DNA of 64,000 nt from Thiodiazotropha sp040791665 (GCA_040791665.1 JBFNNX010000022.1:62001-126000); one strand, 5' to 3'. Shown: positions 1 through 8,138, counted from the stretch's first letter. Notes: generated from the letters alone by a model not told the origin. Numbers and translations are program-made.

Positions 1-522
1 AACTTGCTGACATTTCCGCTGTATGCGGCCGTGGACGGCGATCCTGCAGCTTACTGTAAACAGGCCGCGGAACTGTATCAGGAGGATGATATCGCGGGTG
101 CCGTGGAAGAGGCGAAGTGGTGTCTGGAATCGCTGGAACAGATTCAACAAACCCGCAAGAGCAGTAAATTTGCAGAGGATATCGCAGGCTGGAAACGTGG
201 CGAGGTAAATCAACACAAAACAATGGGTTTTTCCATTATCGAGACAAAGTACAGCAAGGACGGCAAAACCATCAAAGTCAGTTACAACGGCGGCGGTAGC
301 GGCATGGCCGCCATGTTCAGTCAAATGGGTATAGCGGGCGGAGGTAAGAAGATCCGGCTCGGCCGGTACACTGGAATGGTAATGGAGCAGGGGACGCGCA
401 ACGAGATCATGATCGGACTCAAAATGACCCCGGGCATGCTCAATCTCTCCTCCACCGATGCGTCAGTGGAAGAATTGAGCGCCTTCGCCAAGGCGTTTCC
501 CGTGAAGGAAATCGATCAGTAA
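1..522 (+). CDS. Hypothetical exported protein (5' end cut by window edge)
   Basis: The frame is open from the first base and ends with TAA at 520-522, so the N-terminus is missing. The first visible residues (LLTFPLYAAVDG) look like the end of a signal peptide with an AxA-type cleavage region, suggesting a periplasmic protein. About 160 mature residues remain: a helical stretch (residues 15-55) with two cysteines, then a glycine-rich segment (NGGGSGMAAMF, MGIAGGGKK) and a beta-rich C-terminal part. I do not recognise the family, and no catalytic motif is visible. It lies tail to tail with cysQ, 19 bases apart. Confidence 0.6.
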   Translation, partial: NLLTFPLYAAVDGDPAAYCKQAAELYQEDDIAGAVEEAKWCLESLEQIQQTRKSSKFAEDIAGWKRGEVNQHKTMGFSIIETKYSKDGKTIKVSYNGGGSGMAAMFSQMGIAGGGKKIRLGRYTGMVMEQGTRNEIMIGLKMTPGMLNLSSTDASVEELSAFAKAFPVKEIDQ

Positions 523-541
523 GCTGACACCGGCCTCAAGA

Positions 542-1333
542 TTACAGATAGTCAGACCAATTCCGGGTTTGGTCGCCGAATACCAGGAAGTGTGGATTTA
601 GCAGCGAATCCCCGGTGTTGTATTTGAGGGGTTGCAGGTCGAGGGTGGTGACCCGCCCCCCTGCCGCCTCCACAACGGCCTGGGCGGCGGCAGTGTCCCA
701 TTCCGAGGTGGGACCGAGGCGTGGATAGATATCGGCCTTGCCCTCCGCAACCAGGCAGAGTTTCAATGAACTGCCCATGCTGACCAGTTCATGGTCCCCC
801 AGCTTCGTCAGGAAGCGCATTAAAGAGTCGCCGGCATGGGAGCGGCTGCCCGCGACACGGGCGGGATTTCTGCATCGACCCGTGACACGGATCGACTGGG
901 CCGGCTGGTCAGCCTCCTTTTTCCATGCGCCAATGTCATGTATGCCGTAGTAGGTAGTGCCCAGTACCGGTGCGTGAACGATACCCAGGGTTGCAGTCTG
1001 CCCTTCGATCAGGGCAATGTTGACGGTGAACTCTCCGTTTCGCTTGACGAACTCGCGGGTGCCGTCAAGGGGATCAATCAACCAATACCGCTGCCACTGA
1101 CGACGTGTGGAGAAAGGGACCTCGGAAGACTCTTCGGAAAGTACCGGGATGTCTGGGGTGAGTCGTTCCAGGGTGGAAACGATGACACGGTGTGCAGCGG
1201 TATCGGCTGCGGTCAACGGTGAGTTGTCCTGCTTCTTCTCGACCTCGAAATCGGTATTATAGATGGCCAGAATGGCATCGCCTGCCTGATTGGCCAGTTG
1301 CAATAAATCGTCGAGTGGAGCGGGTATGTTCAT
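542..1333 (-). CDS. cysQ: 3'(2'),5'-bisphosphate nucleotidase CysQ
   Basis: It hydrolyses 3'-phosphoadenosine 5'-phosphate (and PAPS) to AMP (APS), recycling the by-product of sulfate assimilation; members are cytoplasmic or inner-membrane-associated Mg-dependent, Li-sensitive phosphatases. The inositol-monophosphatase fold signatures are visible: the SEE acid pair, WLIDPLDGTREFVKRNGEF (metal and phosphate site) and the C-terminal SEWDTAAAQAVVEAAGG motif. The 263 residues are normal for the family. I chose ATG at 1333 (MNIPAPLDDLL) over an in-frame start 21 bases upstream because it fits the usual N-terminus. Its upstream bases lie inside a dispersed repeat (1335-1360). It shares strand and neighbourhood with nudE, as in Pseudomonas. 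Confidence 0.93.
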   Translation of the reverse strand: MNIPAPLDDLLQLANQAGDAILAIYNTDFEVEKKQDNSPLTAADTAAHRVIVSTLERLTPDIPVLSEESSEVPFSTRRQWQRYWLIDPLDGTREFVKRNGEFTVNIALIEGQTATLGIVHAPVLGTTYYGIHDIGAWKKEADQPAQSIRVTGRCRNPARVAGSRSHAGDSLMRFLTKLGDHELVSMGSSLKLCLVAEGKADIYPRLGPTSEWDTAAAQAVVEAAGGRVTTLDLQPLKYNTGDSLLNPHFLVFGDQTRNWSDYL

Positions 1334-1334
1334 G

Positions 1335-1360
1335 CTAGGGCCTGTTAATATCAATCAAAT
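1335..1360 (-). repeat. Dispersed 26-bp repeat, copy A
   Basis: Read on the minus strand this matches copies at 28434-28459 (22 of 26 bases) and 30546-30571. The shared core is TTAACAGGCCCTAG, preceded by an AT-rich ATT.GATT half. Here the repeat ends one base before the cysQ ATG, so it supplies the ribosome-binding region of that gene. A function as a mobile remnant or regulatory site is not shown. Confidence 0.55.
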
Positions 1361-1542
1361 AGGTTCTGCCGGGACTTTTTCGTTCAACATGGCTGAACCG
1401 GCGATGTGCAGTGGCGCTAGGTGGGCGGTTGACACCGCCGCTGGGCGAATAAATTGCCGGTTGCGGCTGAATAATGGCCACTTAACTTGCTTGCCGTTCA
1501 TATGGGATCACCAAAGGTTTCTCCTTGTGCCCTGGTTGGCGC

Positions 1543-2121
1543 TTATCCAGTTGCAACTGAACCTATTGGATTTGTGTCATCGGACCGTAAAAGATCCCTG
1601 GTTAAATAGAGGGCCGCGATAGAGCGGGCCTCGGTCAAATCCGCCTGACCGATCAGCTCATCCCAGTTCGACAGCTGCCAGGGTACTACCTCGATCGGTT
1701 CGGGTTCATCGCCAGGTTGCTTATCGGGATAAAGATTCCGCGCAAGAATAACATGGGTATGGTGACGGATATAAGCAGGGGCTATTGAGAAGGTCTTGAT
1801 CAGGCTCAGGTCGCGGGCTGCATAGCCGATCTCCTCGCGGATTTCGCGATTTGCCGCTTGCAAAGGATCTTCTCCCGCCTCCATGCGTCCTTTCGGCAGG
1901 CCGAGTTGGTAGTCGTTGCTGCCGGCGGAGTACTCGCGGATCAGCATCACCGTATCATCATCAAGCATCGGTACTATCAGAACAGAACCCTGTTCACCCC
2001 CAAGCAAGCGTTCATACTGCCGTTGCTGGCCGTTACTGAATTCCAGTTGCAACTCTTCGACACGGAACAGCCGGGTCTGCGCGATCAATTGGTGAGAAAG
2101 GATAGTAGGAAGCTTAGTCAT
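1543..2121 (-). CDS. nudE: ADP compounds hydrolase NudE (Nudix)
   Basis: It is a cytoplasmic Nudix hydrolase that cleaves ADP-ribose, Ap3A and NADH-type ADP derivatives. The Nudix box GX5EX7REUXEEXGU is complete (GRMEAGEDPLQAA followed by NREIREEIGY, about residues 78-100). The N-terminal VEELQLEFSNGQQRQYERL strand region and the length of 192 residues match NudE. Its start overlaps the end of the upstream gene (2114-2806) by eight bases, indicating translational coupling. cysQ lies 209 bases downstream on the same strand, past a spacer with a short perfect hairpin (GGCGGT/ACCGCC at 1424-1439). Confidence 0.92.
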   Translation of the reverse strand: MTKLPTILSHQLIAQTRLFRVEELQLEFSNGQQRQYERLLGGEQGSVLIVPMLDDDTVMLIREYSAGSNDYQLGLPKGRMEAGEDPLQAANREIREEIGYAARDLSLIKTFSIAPAYIRHHTHVILARNLYPDKQPGDEPEPIEVVPWQLSNWDELIGQADLTEARSIAALYLTRDLLRSDDTNPIGSVATG

Positions 2122-2806
2122 GGGTTTGAACGGTTTTGTTCGCGCTTACACGCGTTAGCGTTTGAAAATCGATTTCGGTAAACAGCTTACCCTGGAACCA
2201 GCCGTTCCAGTAGACTCTCCCGTCACCCAGTCGGGCATGCCCGGAATCGACAGGAAGCGGCCTCATGGCGGTGAAGCGGATCAACTCGGCAGGATAGTCT
2301 ACCTGCAGAGTCAGAAGCATGGGATAATAACCGTCGAGGAATCTTCGCATATAGGGACCGTTGCGCAGTTGATATCCAGACCGGCCTGACCGGTGCAGCG
2401 ATTGACTCTCGGCTCGGAGGCAGAGAGATGCGCCATGGCCGATATCCCGAAGTTCGATCCTTGAACCGATTACCCTGCTTGAACCGATATTCTCCACCCT
2501 GAGCAGCCTGATGTGCCGGATACGCTGGGGATGATAGACGATCTCGAGGTGCGGTACGGCATCGAGATGCTTGTGACACTGATGTAACTCAACCCAACCG
2601 CTATGCAGACTATCCTCTCCGATCTGAATCCGGTTAATATGGTGGTGGACAGATTCTGCTGGCGGGGTGAGCAAAAACTCCAGCTCACCCTCATTGACCT
2701 CCTCGGTGAGTGATTCAAGATCCTCATCGGGAAAATCAAACGGTTCCTCATCCGCGGTGCTAACCCAGGGTAATAGAGAGAGGAGCAGTAAAAGGATCAA
2801 AGGCAT
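2114..2806 (-). CDS. Hypothetical secreted protein upstream of nudE
   Basis: The 230-residue product begins with a clear signal peptide (MPLILLLLLSLLPWVSTA, likely cut after A18), so it should act in the periplasm. An acidic linker (residues 19-45) precedes a beta-rich domain of about 180 residues that holds one CHK motif and one other cysteine. I do not recognise the family. It overlaps nudE by eight bases, is divergent from the yrfG-like gene, and only 17 bases separate the two start codons, so at least one promoter must lie inside the neighbouring coding region. Confidence 0.7.
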   Translation of the reverse strand: MPLILLLLLSLLPWVSTADEEPFDFPDEDLESLTEEVNEGELEFLLTPPAESVHHHINRIQIGEDSLHSGWVELHQCHKHLDAVPHLEIVYHPQRIRHIRLLRVENIGSSRVIGSRIELRDIGHGASLCLRAESQSLHRSGRSGYQLRNGPYMRRFLDGYYPMLLTLQVDYPAELIRFTAMRPLPVDSGHARLGDGRVYWNGWFQGKLFTEIDFQTLTRVSANKTVQTHD

Positions 2807-2823
2807 AGGTATAACTGTATACG

Positions 2824-3492
2824 ATGATCGACTGGAACCAAATCGATATTGTCATGCTGGATATGGACGGCACCTTGCTGGACCTCCATTTCGACAACCA
2901 TTTTTGGCTGGAGCATGTACCCACGCGCTATGCCGAGGCAAAAGGCATGCCCTTGCAACGGGCCAGGGATGAGTTGCTGGCCCGATACAAAAGCGTGGAA
3001 GGGACACTGGAATGGTATTGCGTCGATCACTGGAGCCGGGAACTGGAGCTCGATATCACCCTGCTCAAGGAGGAGGTGGATCATCTGATCGCGGTGCACC
3101 CCCATGTCATCGACTTCCTCGACCAGCTGATGTGTGCAGGCAAGGAGCGTATCCTGGTGACCAACGCCCACCAAAAGACCTTGGCGTTGAAGATGGAAAG
3201 GACGCGCCTGGCGGGATTCTTCAACCAGGTCATCTCGTCACACCAGCTGGGTCTGCCCAAGGAGCATCCGGAATTCTGGAACCGGCTGCAGAATCTGCAC
3301 CCCTTCGACAGAGAGCGGACCCTCTTCGTGGACGATAGTCTTTCTGTGCTCGCATCGGCCAGGGAGTATGGCATTCAATGGTTATTGGCCATGCTTAAAC
3401 CCGATTCCAAGGAGCCGCCGCGGGAGATCGGGGAGTATTCCGCCATCCATGACTTTTCTGAAATTATGACCGGTTTGCGTTGTACAGTCTAA
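2824..3492 (+). CDS. yrfG: HAD-family GMP/IMP nucleotidase YrfG
   Basis: This is a haloacid dehalogenase-like phosphatase; the E. coli family member dephosphorylates purine nucleotides such as GMP and IMP. Motif I is DMDGTLLD (residues 13-20), motif II is the threonine in ILVTNAHQK, motif III the lysine in GLPKEHPEFW, and motif IV LFVDDSL. The cap helix YKSVEGTLEWYCVDHWSREL is typical of the YrfG subgroup. The length of 222 residues is normal. The location beside nudE and cysQ repeats the arrangement in Pseudomonas and supports a nucleotide clean-up cluster. Confidence 0.88.
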   Translation: MIDWNQIDIVMLDMDGTLLDLHFDNHFWLEHVPTRYAEAKGMPLQRARDELLARYKSVEGTLEWYCVDHWSRELELDITLLKEEVDHLIAVHPHVIDFLDQLMCAGKERILVTNAHQKTLALKMERTRLAGFFNQVISSHQLGLPKEHPEFWNRLQNLHPFDRERTLFVDDSLSVLASAREYGIQWLLAMLKPDSKEPPREIGEYSAIHDFSEIMTGLRCTV

Positions 3493-3535
3493 TGGCCGCT
3501 CCGATGCAAACTACATTTTAAGTGTGGAGCGTCAT

Positions 3536-3563
3536 TTGATGACACGGCCTGTCAGCCTATAAT
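3536..3563 (+). promoter_or_regulatory. Sigma70-type promoter for the repeat-solenoid gene
   Basis: TTGATG at 3536-3541 and TATAAT at 3558-3563 are separated by 16 bases. They lie downstream of the yrfG-like stop and about 75 bases before the next start codon. Confidence 0.55.
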
Positions 3564-3639
3564 CCACGGGATACTAAAAAATCGAGGGGAAATCCATTAT
3601 TGGGGTACTTGATCAATGGATAGAAAAAGGAGAATGATC

Positions 3640-4266
3640 ATGTTTGGAAAAATACTGTTTCCAGGTTTCTGGAATCGAATTAGGGAGTTGGAAGCGCGTA
3701 TCGAGGAGTTGGAATCTTCACTTGAACGGTTATCCGCAGGTGGTGTGGGTAGACTTAACGACTATCTTTCGTTCCACGATGAGAATGAATGCGCGACCGT
3801 GCGTTTGACCGGTGTCAACCTGCAGATCGTTAACGGCGAGGGCAACTCCCAGAGCGCTAACTGCAAAGGCAACCTTATTCTGGGGTATAACGAACCCACC
3901 ACGGAAGGGACGGTTGAGCGTAGCGGATCGCATAACCTCATATTGGGTATCAGGCACAACTACGCCAGTTATTGCGGGATCGTCAACGGCGTTGCCAATA
4001 ACCTAACGGGCGAGTATGGCGCCATACTTAATGGCCAGGAATGTTATGCCAATGCTGCCCATGTCACCATCTGCAGCGGTTATGACCATAAGGGCAACGG
4101 ATCGTATTCAACCATATTGAGCGGTTTCGATAATGGCGGTCTGGGTAGCAGGGCGGTATTCCTGGATGGGACGAACAATCGTGCGGAGCACAACCAAACG
4201 ATTTTCATCGGAGGTTCGGGAGAGACATCGTCGCACGATGGTGAAATCATTCCGGCGATACCATAG
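3640..4266 (+). CDS. Coiled-coil plus glycine/asparagine repeat solenoid protein
   Basis: The product has 208 residues if it starts at ATG 3640, which has an AAGGAGA ribosome-binding site seven bases upstream; ATGs at 3616 and 3634 are in frame but badly placed. Residues 1-33 form an amphipathic coiled coil (RIRELEARIEELESSLERL). Residues 75-200 are repeats of about 14-16 residues built on N..G.Y..I..G..N, including SGSHNLILG and GEYGAILNG. This pattern is known from YadA-like heads of trimeric autotransporters and related beta-solenoids. No signal peptide, YadA anchor or LPXTG is present, so export and location are unknown. It has its own promoter and probably forms a trimeric or fibrous structure; function cannot be assigned. 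Confidence 0.7.
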   Translation: MFGKILFPGFWNRIRELEARIEELESSLERLSAGGVGRLNDYLSFHDENECATVRLTGVNLQIVNGEGNSQSANCKGNLILGYNEPTTEGTVERSGSHNLILGIRHNYASYCGIVNGVANNLTGEYGAILNGQECYANAAHVTICSGYDHKGNGSYSTILSGFDNGGLGSRAVFLDGTNNRAEHNQTIFIGGSGETSSHDGEIIPAIP

Positions 4267-4275
4267 GTCCTTACA

Positions 4276-4330
4276 ATACTGATTCGTTGCACCATCATGG
4301 GACTGGCGATTAGTTGCAACGAATCAGTAT
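4276..4330. repeat. Perfect 16-bp inverted repeat between convergent genes
   Basis: ATACTGATTCGTTGCA at 4276-4291 is the exact reverse complement of 4315-4330, with a 23-base loop. It sits between the stop codons of the solenoid gene and the ion-channel gene. There is no T-run on either side, so it is not a standard intrinsic terminator, although it could stop or stabilise both transcripts. Confidence 0.7.
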
Positions 4331-4359
4331 CGCAAAAAGGTCAGCGAGGGTGTCGTATG

Positions 4360-5241
4360 TCACTTGGGCCGGGCTCGTTCAATATCTGATGTTGTTCCGC
4401 CTGAAGGCTGAGCTACATGCCCTAGCTGCCTTAACATCGCCTCCATACGGATCAGCCGCTGTTCCATCTCCTCGGTACGGGCATCGATCCGGTGTACCTC
4501 TCCAGCTTCCCCCTCGCCACTGTCGCGGGAAAACTGCTCATGTTCCCGCTGCAGGGTTTCCAACACAATCCCGATCATCATGTTTAGAAATACAAAGGCG
4601 ACGATAAAGATGAAGGAGAGGTAGAAGGACCAGCTCAACGGGTACACGGCCATGGTCTCGTACATCACATCGGTCCAGTCTTCGAAGGTGGCGACTCGGA
4701 ACAGGGTCAGCATGGCAATGGTGATGTTGCCCCACAGCTCCTGGTTGATCTCGCTGAAGAACATGCTGCCCATGGCGGCGTAAATATAGAAGATGATGAA
4801 CATCAGCAACGACACATAGCCCATGCGCGGTATGGCGGTGACGAAAGCATTCATCAGGATACGCAGTTCGGGAATGATGGAGACCAGACGCAATACGCGG
4901 AATACCCGCAGCAGGCGCCCCAACAATGCGGCTTCACTGTCGTCCACCGGGACCAGACTGGCGGTTACAATAAGGAAGTCGAAGATATTCCAACCCTTGC
5001 TGAAGAAGCGCTTAAGATTCTTTTCCGCCAGCATGCGGATGATGATCTCGGTTAGAAAGAAGAGCGTGATACCTACATCCAAGATGCGCAATATTTGTGC
5101 TGTACCAGCCGGTATGGGGTAGGTCTTGGCACCGATCATCAGGGCGGAGATGACGATGACCAGAATGACAAAGGTTTCGAACAGTTTGTTGGAGCGCAGT
5201 TGTTCGAAGCGGTCGCGCAATGTCACTGAATTGATAGTCAT
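4360..5241 (-). CDS. Voltage-gated cation channel, NaChBac-like, with acidic Cav-like filter
   Basis: This is one six-transmembrane subunit of a homotetrameric inner-membrane channel. The S4 voltage sensor has four arginines at every third position (GRLLRVFRVLRLVS, about residues 108-121 from the chosen ATG). The pore filter is TFEDWTD (residues 185-191; 4669-4689), not the usual TLESWSM/TLESWAS of bacterial sodium channels. S6 is FLNMMIGIVLETL, followed by a cytoplasmic tail with a coiled coil (RTEEMEQRLIRMEAMLRQL). The ATG at 5241 gives 293 residues; an in-frame start at 5289 would add 16 unlikely residues. Permeant ion and gating stimulus are inferred only; the extra aspartates suggest divalent preference. 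Confidence 0.88.
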   Translation of the reverse strand: MTINSVTLRDRFEQLRSNKLFETFVILVIVISALMIGAKTYPIPAGTAQILRILDVGITLFFLTEIIIRMLAEKNLKRFFSKGWNIFDFLIVTASLVPVDDSEAALLGRLLRVFRVLRLVSIIPELRILMNAFVTAIPRMGYVSLLMFIIFYIYAAMGSMFFSEINQELWGNITIAMLTLFRVATFEDWTDVMYETMAVYPLSWSFYLSFIFIVAFVFLNMMIGIVLETLQREHEQFSRDSGEGEAGEVHRIDARTEEMEQRLIRMEAMLRQLGHVAQPSGGTTSDIERARPK

Positions 5242-5401
5242 GGTGATTGTCAGATATTGGGCCGTAGTAACGAGGCGCGCATTATACAAGTATCAGATGA
5301 GAAAACAGCACCATGGTGCCGTGCTTTTAGTGGAGATGTGTCCGGGAAAGTTCCCGTTTTGAATCGAGAATTGACCTGCAGAAAAAGATAACTGGGTTGA
5401 G

Positions 5402-5764
5402 TCAACGTCCCCAGGTTTTAAAACGCCTCTTGCAGTAGGTCAGCAGTTCCGCGTAGTTACGGAAATATAGATCGAAGCCATTTTCCGCCGGGGCGTCGAA
5501 CTCGCACCAGTCATTTTCATAGTCGCGGCAGATCTGAGGCCGTTGGTCGTAAATACCACAGGCCCCTCCGGGCCCCAGGTGTTCACAACTGCCCTGGAAG
5601 AGAAGAAACCAGCCATCTTCGTCCTTGTAGATTTCAACCCCCCGGTGAGAGACTTGCCACAGCAGGTGCTCGAAGTCCGCTTTGGATCTCGGGGCGACAC
5701 CGATGGCCTCCGTGGTGTAGGTGCAGCATTTCGAGTTGTGGCAATGACTGCATTTGCCATCCAT
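5402..5764 (-). CDS. YkgJ-family cysteine-cluster protein
   Basis: This 120-residue protein belongs to the Fe-S/zinc-binding YkgJ (UPF0153) family of unknown function. It has the N-terminal CSHCHNSKCC cluster, a central CEHLGPGGACGIYDQRPQICRDY block and a final CKRR. Such proteins are thought to bind a metal through these cysteines. It lies five bases downstream of rhlB on the same strand, so the two are probably co-transcribed. Confidence 0.8.
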   Translation of the reverse strand: MDGKCSHCHNSKCCTYTTEAIGVAPRSKADFEHLLWQVSHRGVEIYKDEDGWFLLFQGSCEHLGPGGACGIYDQRPQICRDYENDWCEFDAPAENGFDLYFRNYAELLTYCKRRFKTWGR

Positions 5765-5769
5765 GGCGG

Positions 5770-7131
5770 CTATTCCGTATTGCCGCTTTGCGGTGGCTTG
5801 GGGCCGCGACGTCTCCGCCGTCGCTTTTTCGGTTTCTCACCGTCCTTGGGCTTGTGGCTCTTGTGGTGATGCCCCTTGCCGTGACCCTTGTGCCCGTCTT
5901 TACCGCGATGTGGCTGACGCGAGCCTTTCTTGGGATAGACCCTGCTGTTGGGATCGATATCCGCCAATAGTGCGGGGTCGACGGTCCGGGTCCGGATGGC
6001 ATGACCCACGAAGGCCTCGATGTCGGGCAGAGAGAAGGCGTAGGTCTCGCAGGCGAAGCTGATGGCATCGCCGCTGGCACCGGCACGGGCGGTACGGCCG
6101 ATACGGTGCACGTAATCCTCGGCATCCTCTGGCAGATCGTAGTTGATGACATGGGTGATATCCGGGATATGCAGTCCGCGGGCCGCCACATCGGTGGCTA
6201 CCAGTACCGCCAGTTCTCCCTCCTGGAAACGCTTTAACAGGCTCAGGCGTTTTTTCTGCGGCACATCGCCTGAGAGCACGGCGGTATCGATGCCATTGCC
6301 CTGCAGGAATCCCCAGACCTTGTCCGCCACCCGTTTTGTGTTGACAAAGACGATTGTACGAGTGTCCGTCATATCCTTGATCAGACCGACCAGGAGCGGG
6401 ACCTTCTCCTCGTTGGCGGTCATGTAGCATGTTTCGGTGATCTTGTCCGCGGTAACCTGCTCCGGTGCCACCTCGACACTTAGCGGGTTGTTCATATGCT
6501 CATAGGCGAGCTCATTGACCCGATAGGAGAGGGTGGCGGAGAAGAGCATGCCTAAGCGTTTTTGAGGCGGTGGACAGCGGCGCATCATGTAGCGGATATC
6601 CTTGATGAATCCGAGGTCGAACATACGGTCCGCCTCGTCCAGCACCAGCACCTGGATCGCCTTGAGGTCGTAGATGTGTTGTTTGTAGTAATCGATCAAT
6701 CGGCCGGGTGTGCCGATCAGAATATCGACCCCAGCCTCGAGCTGCTTGCGCTGCTTATCGTAACCTGTTCCGCCGAAGACGGCCGCCGAGGTGAAATCGG
6801 TATATTTGGTCAACGCTTGCGCATCGTTGTAGATCTGTACCGCCAGTTCGCGGGTGGGGGCCAGGATCAGGGCGCGTGGCTGGTTGGCCTTGCGTTCCTC
6901 CTTGGCGGGATGCTGCAATAGATGATTCAAAGTGGCGATAAGAAAGGCAGCCGTCTTGCCGGTGCCAGTTTGAGCCTGTCCCGCCAGGTCTTTGCCGGCA
7001 AGGGCGATGGGCAGGGTCTCGGCCTGGATAGGGGTGCAATATTCGAAGCCGGCCTCACGAATGCCCTGCAGGACGGGATCGGGTAGGTCGAAGCTGTCGA
7101 AGCCAATATTTGTCAGGTGTTTATCAGTCAT
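5770..7131 (-). CDS. rhlB: ATP-dependent RNA helicase RhlB
   Basis: DEAD-box helicase; in E. coli RhlB unwinds RNA for the RNase E degradosome. Motifs in order: Q motif (FEYCTPIQAETLP), Walker A AQTGTGKT, PTRELAVQ, GTPGRL, DEAD (LVLDEADRMFD), SAT, then the second RecA domain with VLVATDVAARGLH and HRIGRTARAG. The C-terminus is a basic tail (KPKKRRRRRRGPK) suited to RNA binding. I chose MTDKHL at 7131 rather than three codons upstream because it matches RhlB N-termini. RNase G, a relative of RNase E, is encoded nearby at 8747-10201. Confidence 0.94.
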   Translation of the reverse strand: MTDKHLTNIGFDSFDLPDPVLQGIREAGFEYCTPIQAETLPIALAGKDLAGQAQTGTGKTAAFLIATLNHLLQHPAKEERKANQPRALILAPTRELAVQIYNDAQALTKYTDFTSAAVFGGTGYDKQRKQLEAGVDILIGTPGRLIDYYKQHIYDLKAIQVLVLDEADRMFDLGFIKDIRYMMRRCPPPQKRLGMLFSATLSYRVNELAYEHMNNPLSVEVAPEQVTADKITETCYMTANEEKVPLLVGLIKDMTDTRTIVFVNTKRVADKVWGFLQGNGIDTAVLSGDVPQKKRLSLLKRFQEGELAVLVATDVAARGLHIPDITHVINYDLPEDAEDYVHRIGRTARAGASGDAISFACETYAFSLPDIEAFVGHAIRTRTVDPALLADIDPNSRVYPKKGSRQPHRGKDGHKGHGKGHHHKSHKPKDGEKPKKRRRRRRGPKPPQSGNTE

Positions 7132-7530
7132 GGCGGGCAAGGATACAGTAAATCGTCCGCGTGCACGATGGCTCCCTGTTCCACTGATGCGGAAGTTGCT
7201 TGGGCAAATAATTCGGTCCGCAAATGAACGCGTATAGACACAAACTTATTTGAAGAGTTCAGAGTGTGGCGATACCTCTCTTGGGAGGCATGCGGTAATC
7301 GCTGTGCGAGGGTCGGTTTCCTTTTATTTATCATTTGCTTGCGTGGAACGAGCTGGTGTCGGTTCCTCTCAGTTGCCTGCGGATCTGAGGCTAATAAACT
7401 GACTCTCGATGCGAATAAAAAGACTGTTCGCGAATCTTTGCGTTCGTTCACGGACCCAAAATGCGACCATTTAACGGTTTCCGGAGGTTGCATGACCAAG
7501 ATGTCGTAGAATCCCGTACAATTCACCTCC
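7132..7530. other. Divergent intergenic region rhlB-rlmH
   Basis: About 400 bases with no supported gene. Open frames on both strands (for example 7264-7509 plus and 7128-7532 minus) have no ribosome-binding site and read as random protein. It must hold the rhlB and rlmH promoters, but I see no convincing -35/-10 pair. Confidence 0.5.
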
Positions 7531-8004
7531 ATGAATATCTATTTGATATCCGTGGGAAACCGCGTGCCACGCTGGGTCGTTGAAGGGTACGAGGAGTATG
7601 CGCGCCGGTTGCCGGCTGAATGTGCCTTGCATCTAATCGAGATTGCTCCGGGTCACCGCGGAAAGAACGCCGATATTGCGCTGGCGATGCGTGATGAGGG
7701 CCAACGGATGCTCAAGTCGATACCCAAAGGGTGCCAGGTATTGGCGCTGGATGTTACCGGCAACGCCTGGAGTACGGAGCGCTTGTCGGGGAGGCTTGAG
7801 CAGTGGATGGCGGATGGCCGCGACGTCGCATTGCTGGTGGGCGGACCGGAAGGATTGGCGCCTGAGTGTCTGCAGCGGGCGGAGGGACGATGGTCGCTGT
7901 CTCCCTTGACCCTTCCCCATCCCCTGGTCAGGGTGGTGGTATCTGAGCAGCTGTACCGGGCCTGGAGTATGATACGCAATCATCCGTACCACCGGGCAGG
8001 GTAG
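7531..8004 (+). CDS. rlmH: 23S rRNA (pseudouridine1915-N3)-methyltransferase RlmH
   Basis: SPOUT-class methyltransferase that methylates pseudouridine 1915 in helix 69 of 23S rRNA using S-adenosylmethionine. The knot signature LLVGGPEGL, the segment SLSPLTLPHPLVRVVVSEQLYRA and the C-terminal HPYHRAG are diagnostic. The length of 157 residues is standard. It starts the plus-strand run rlmH-maf-rng-yhdP, a conserved gammaproteobacterial order (usually preceded by rsfS, which is not in this spot). Confidence 0.95.
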   Translation: MNIYLISVGNRVPRWVVEGYEEYARRLPAECALHLIEIAPGHRGKNADIALAMRDEGQRMLKSIPKGCQVLALDVTGNAWSTERLSGRLEQWMADGRDVALLVGGPEGLAPECLQRAEGRWSLSPLTLPHPLVRVVVSEQLYRAWSMIRNHPYHRAG

Positions 8005-8138
8005 TGGCCTGAAGTGCGTGCGACCCCGGTTGCAGGTGGCGCTAGCAGTCAATAACCCGAAGCGGGCTGCCAAGACCGGTTCGGGATTCAGATGAAAAAT
8101 ATAAAAAAATGGATGTCACCAAGAGGAAACTGCCCATT

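Noticed and set aside
1424..1439. GGCGGT/ACCGCC hairpin after nudE
   Set aside because: A perfect but short stem without a T-run on the minus strand, so I did not call it a terminator.
7264..7509. Frame of 81 codons upstream of rlmH
   Set aside because: No ribosome-binding site and no plausible protein features; probably promoter region.
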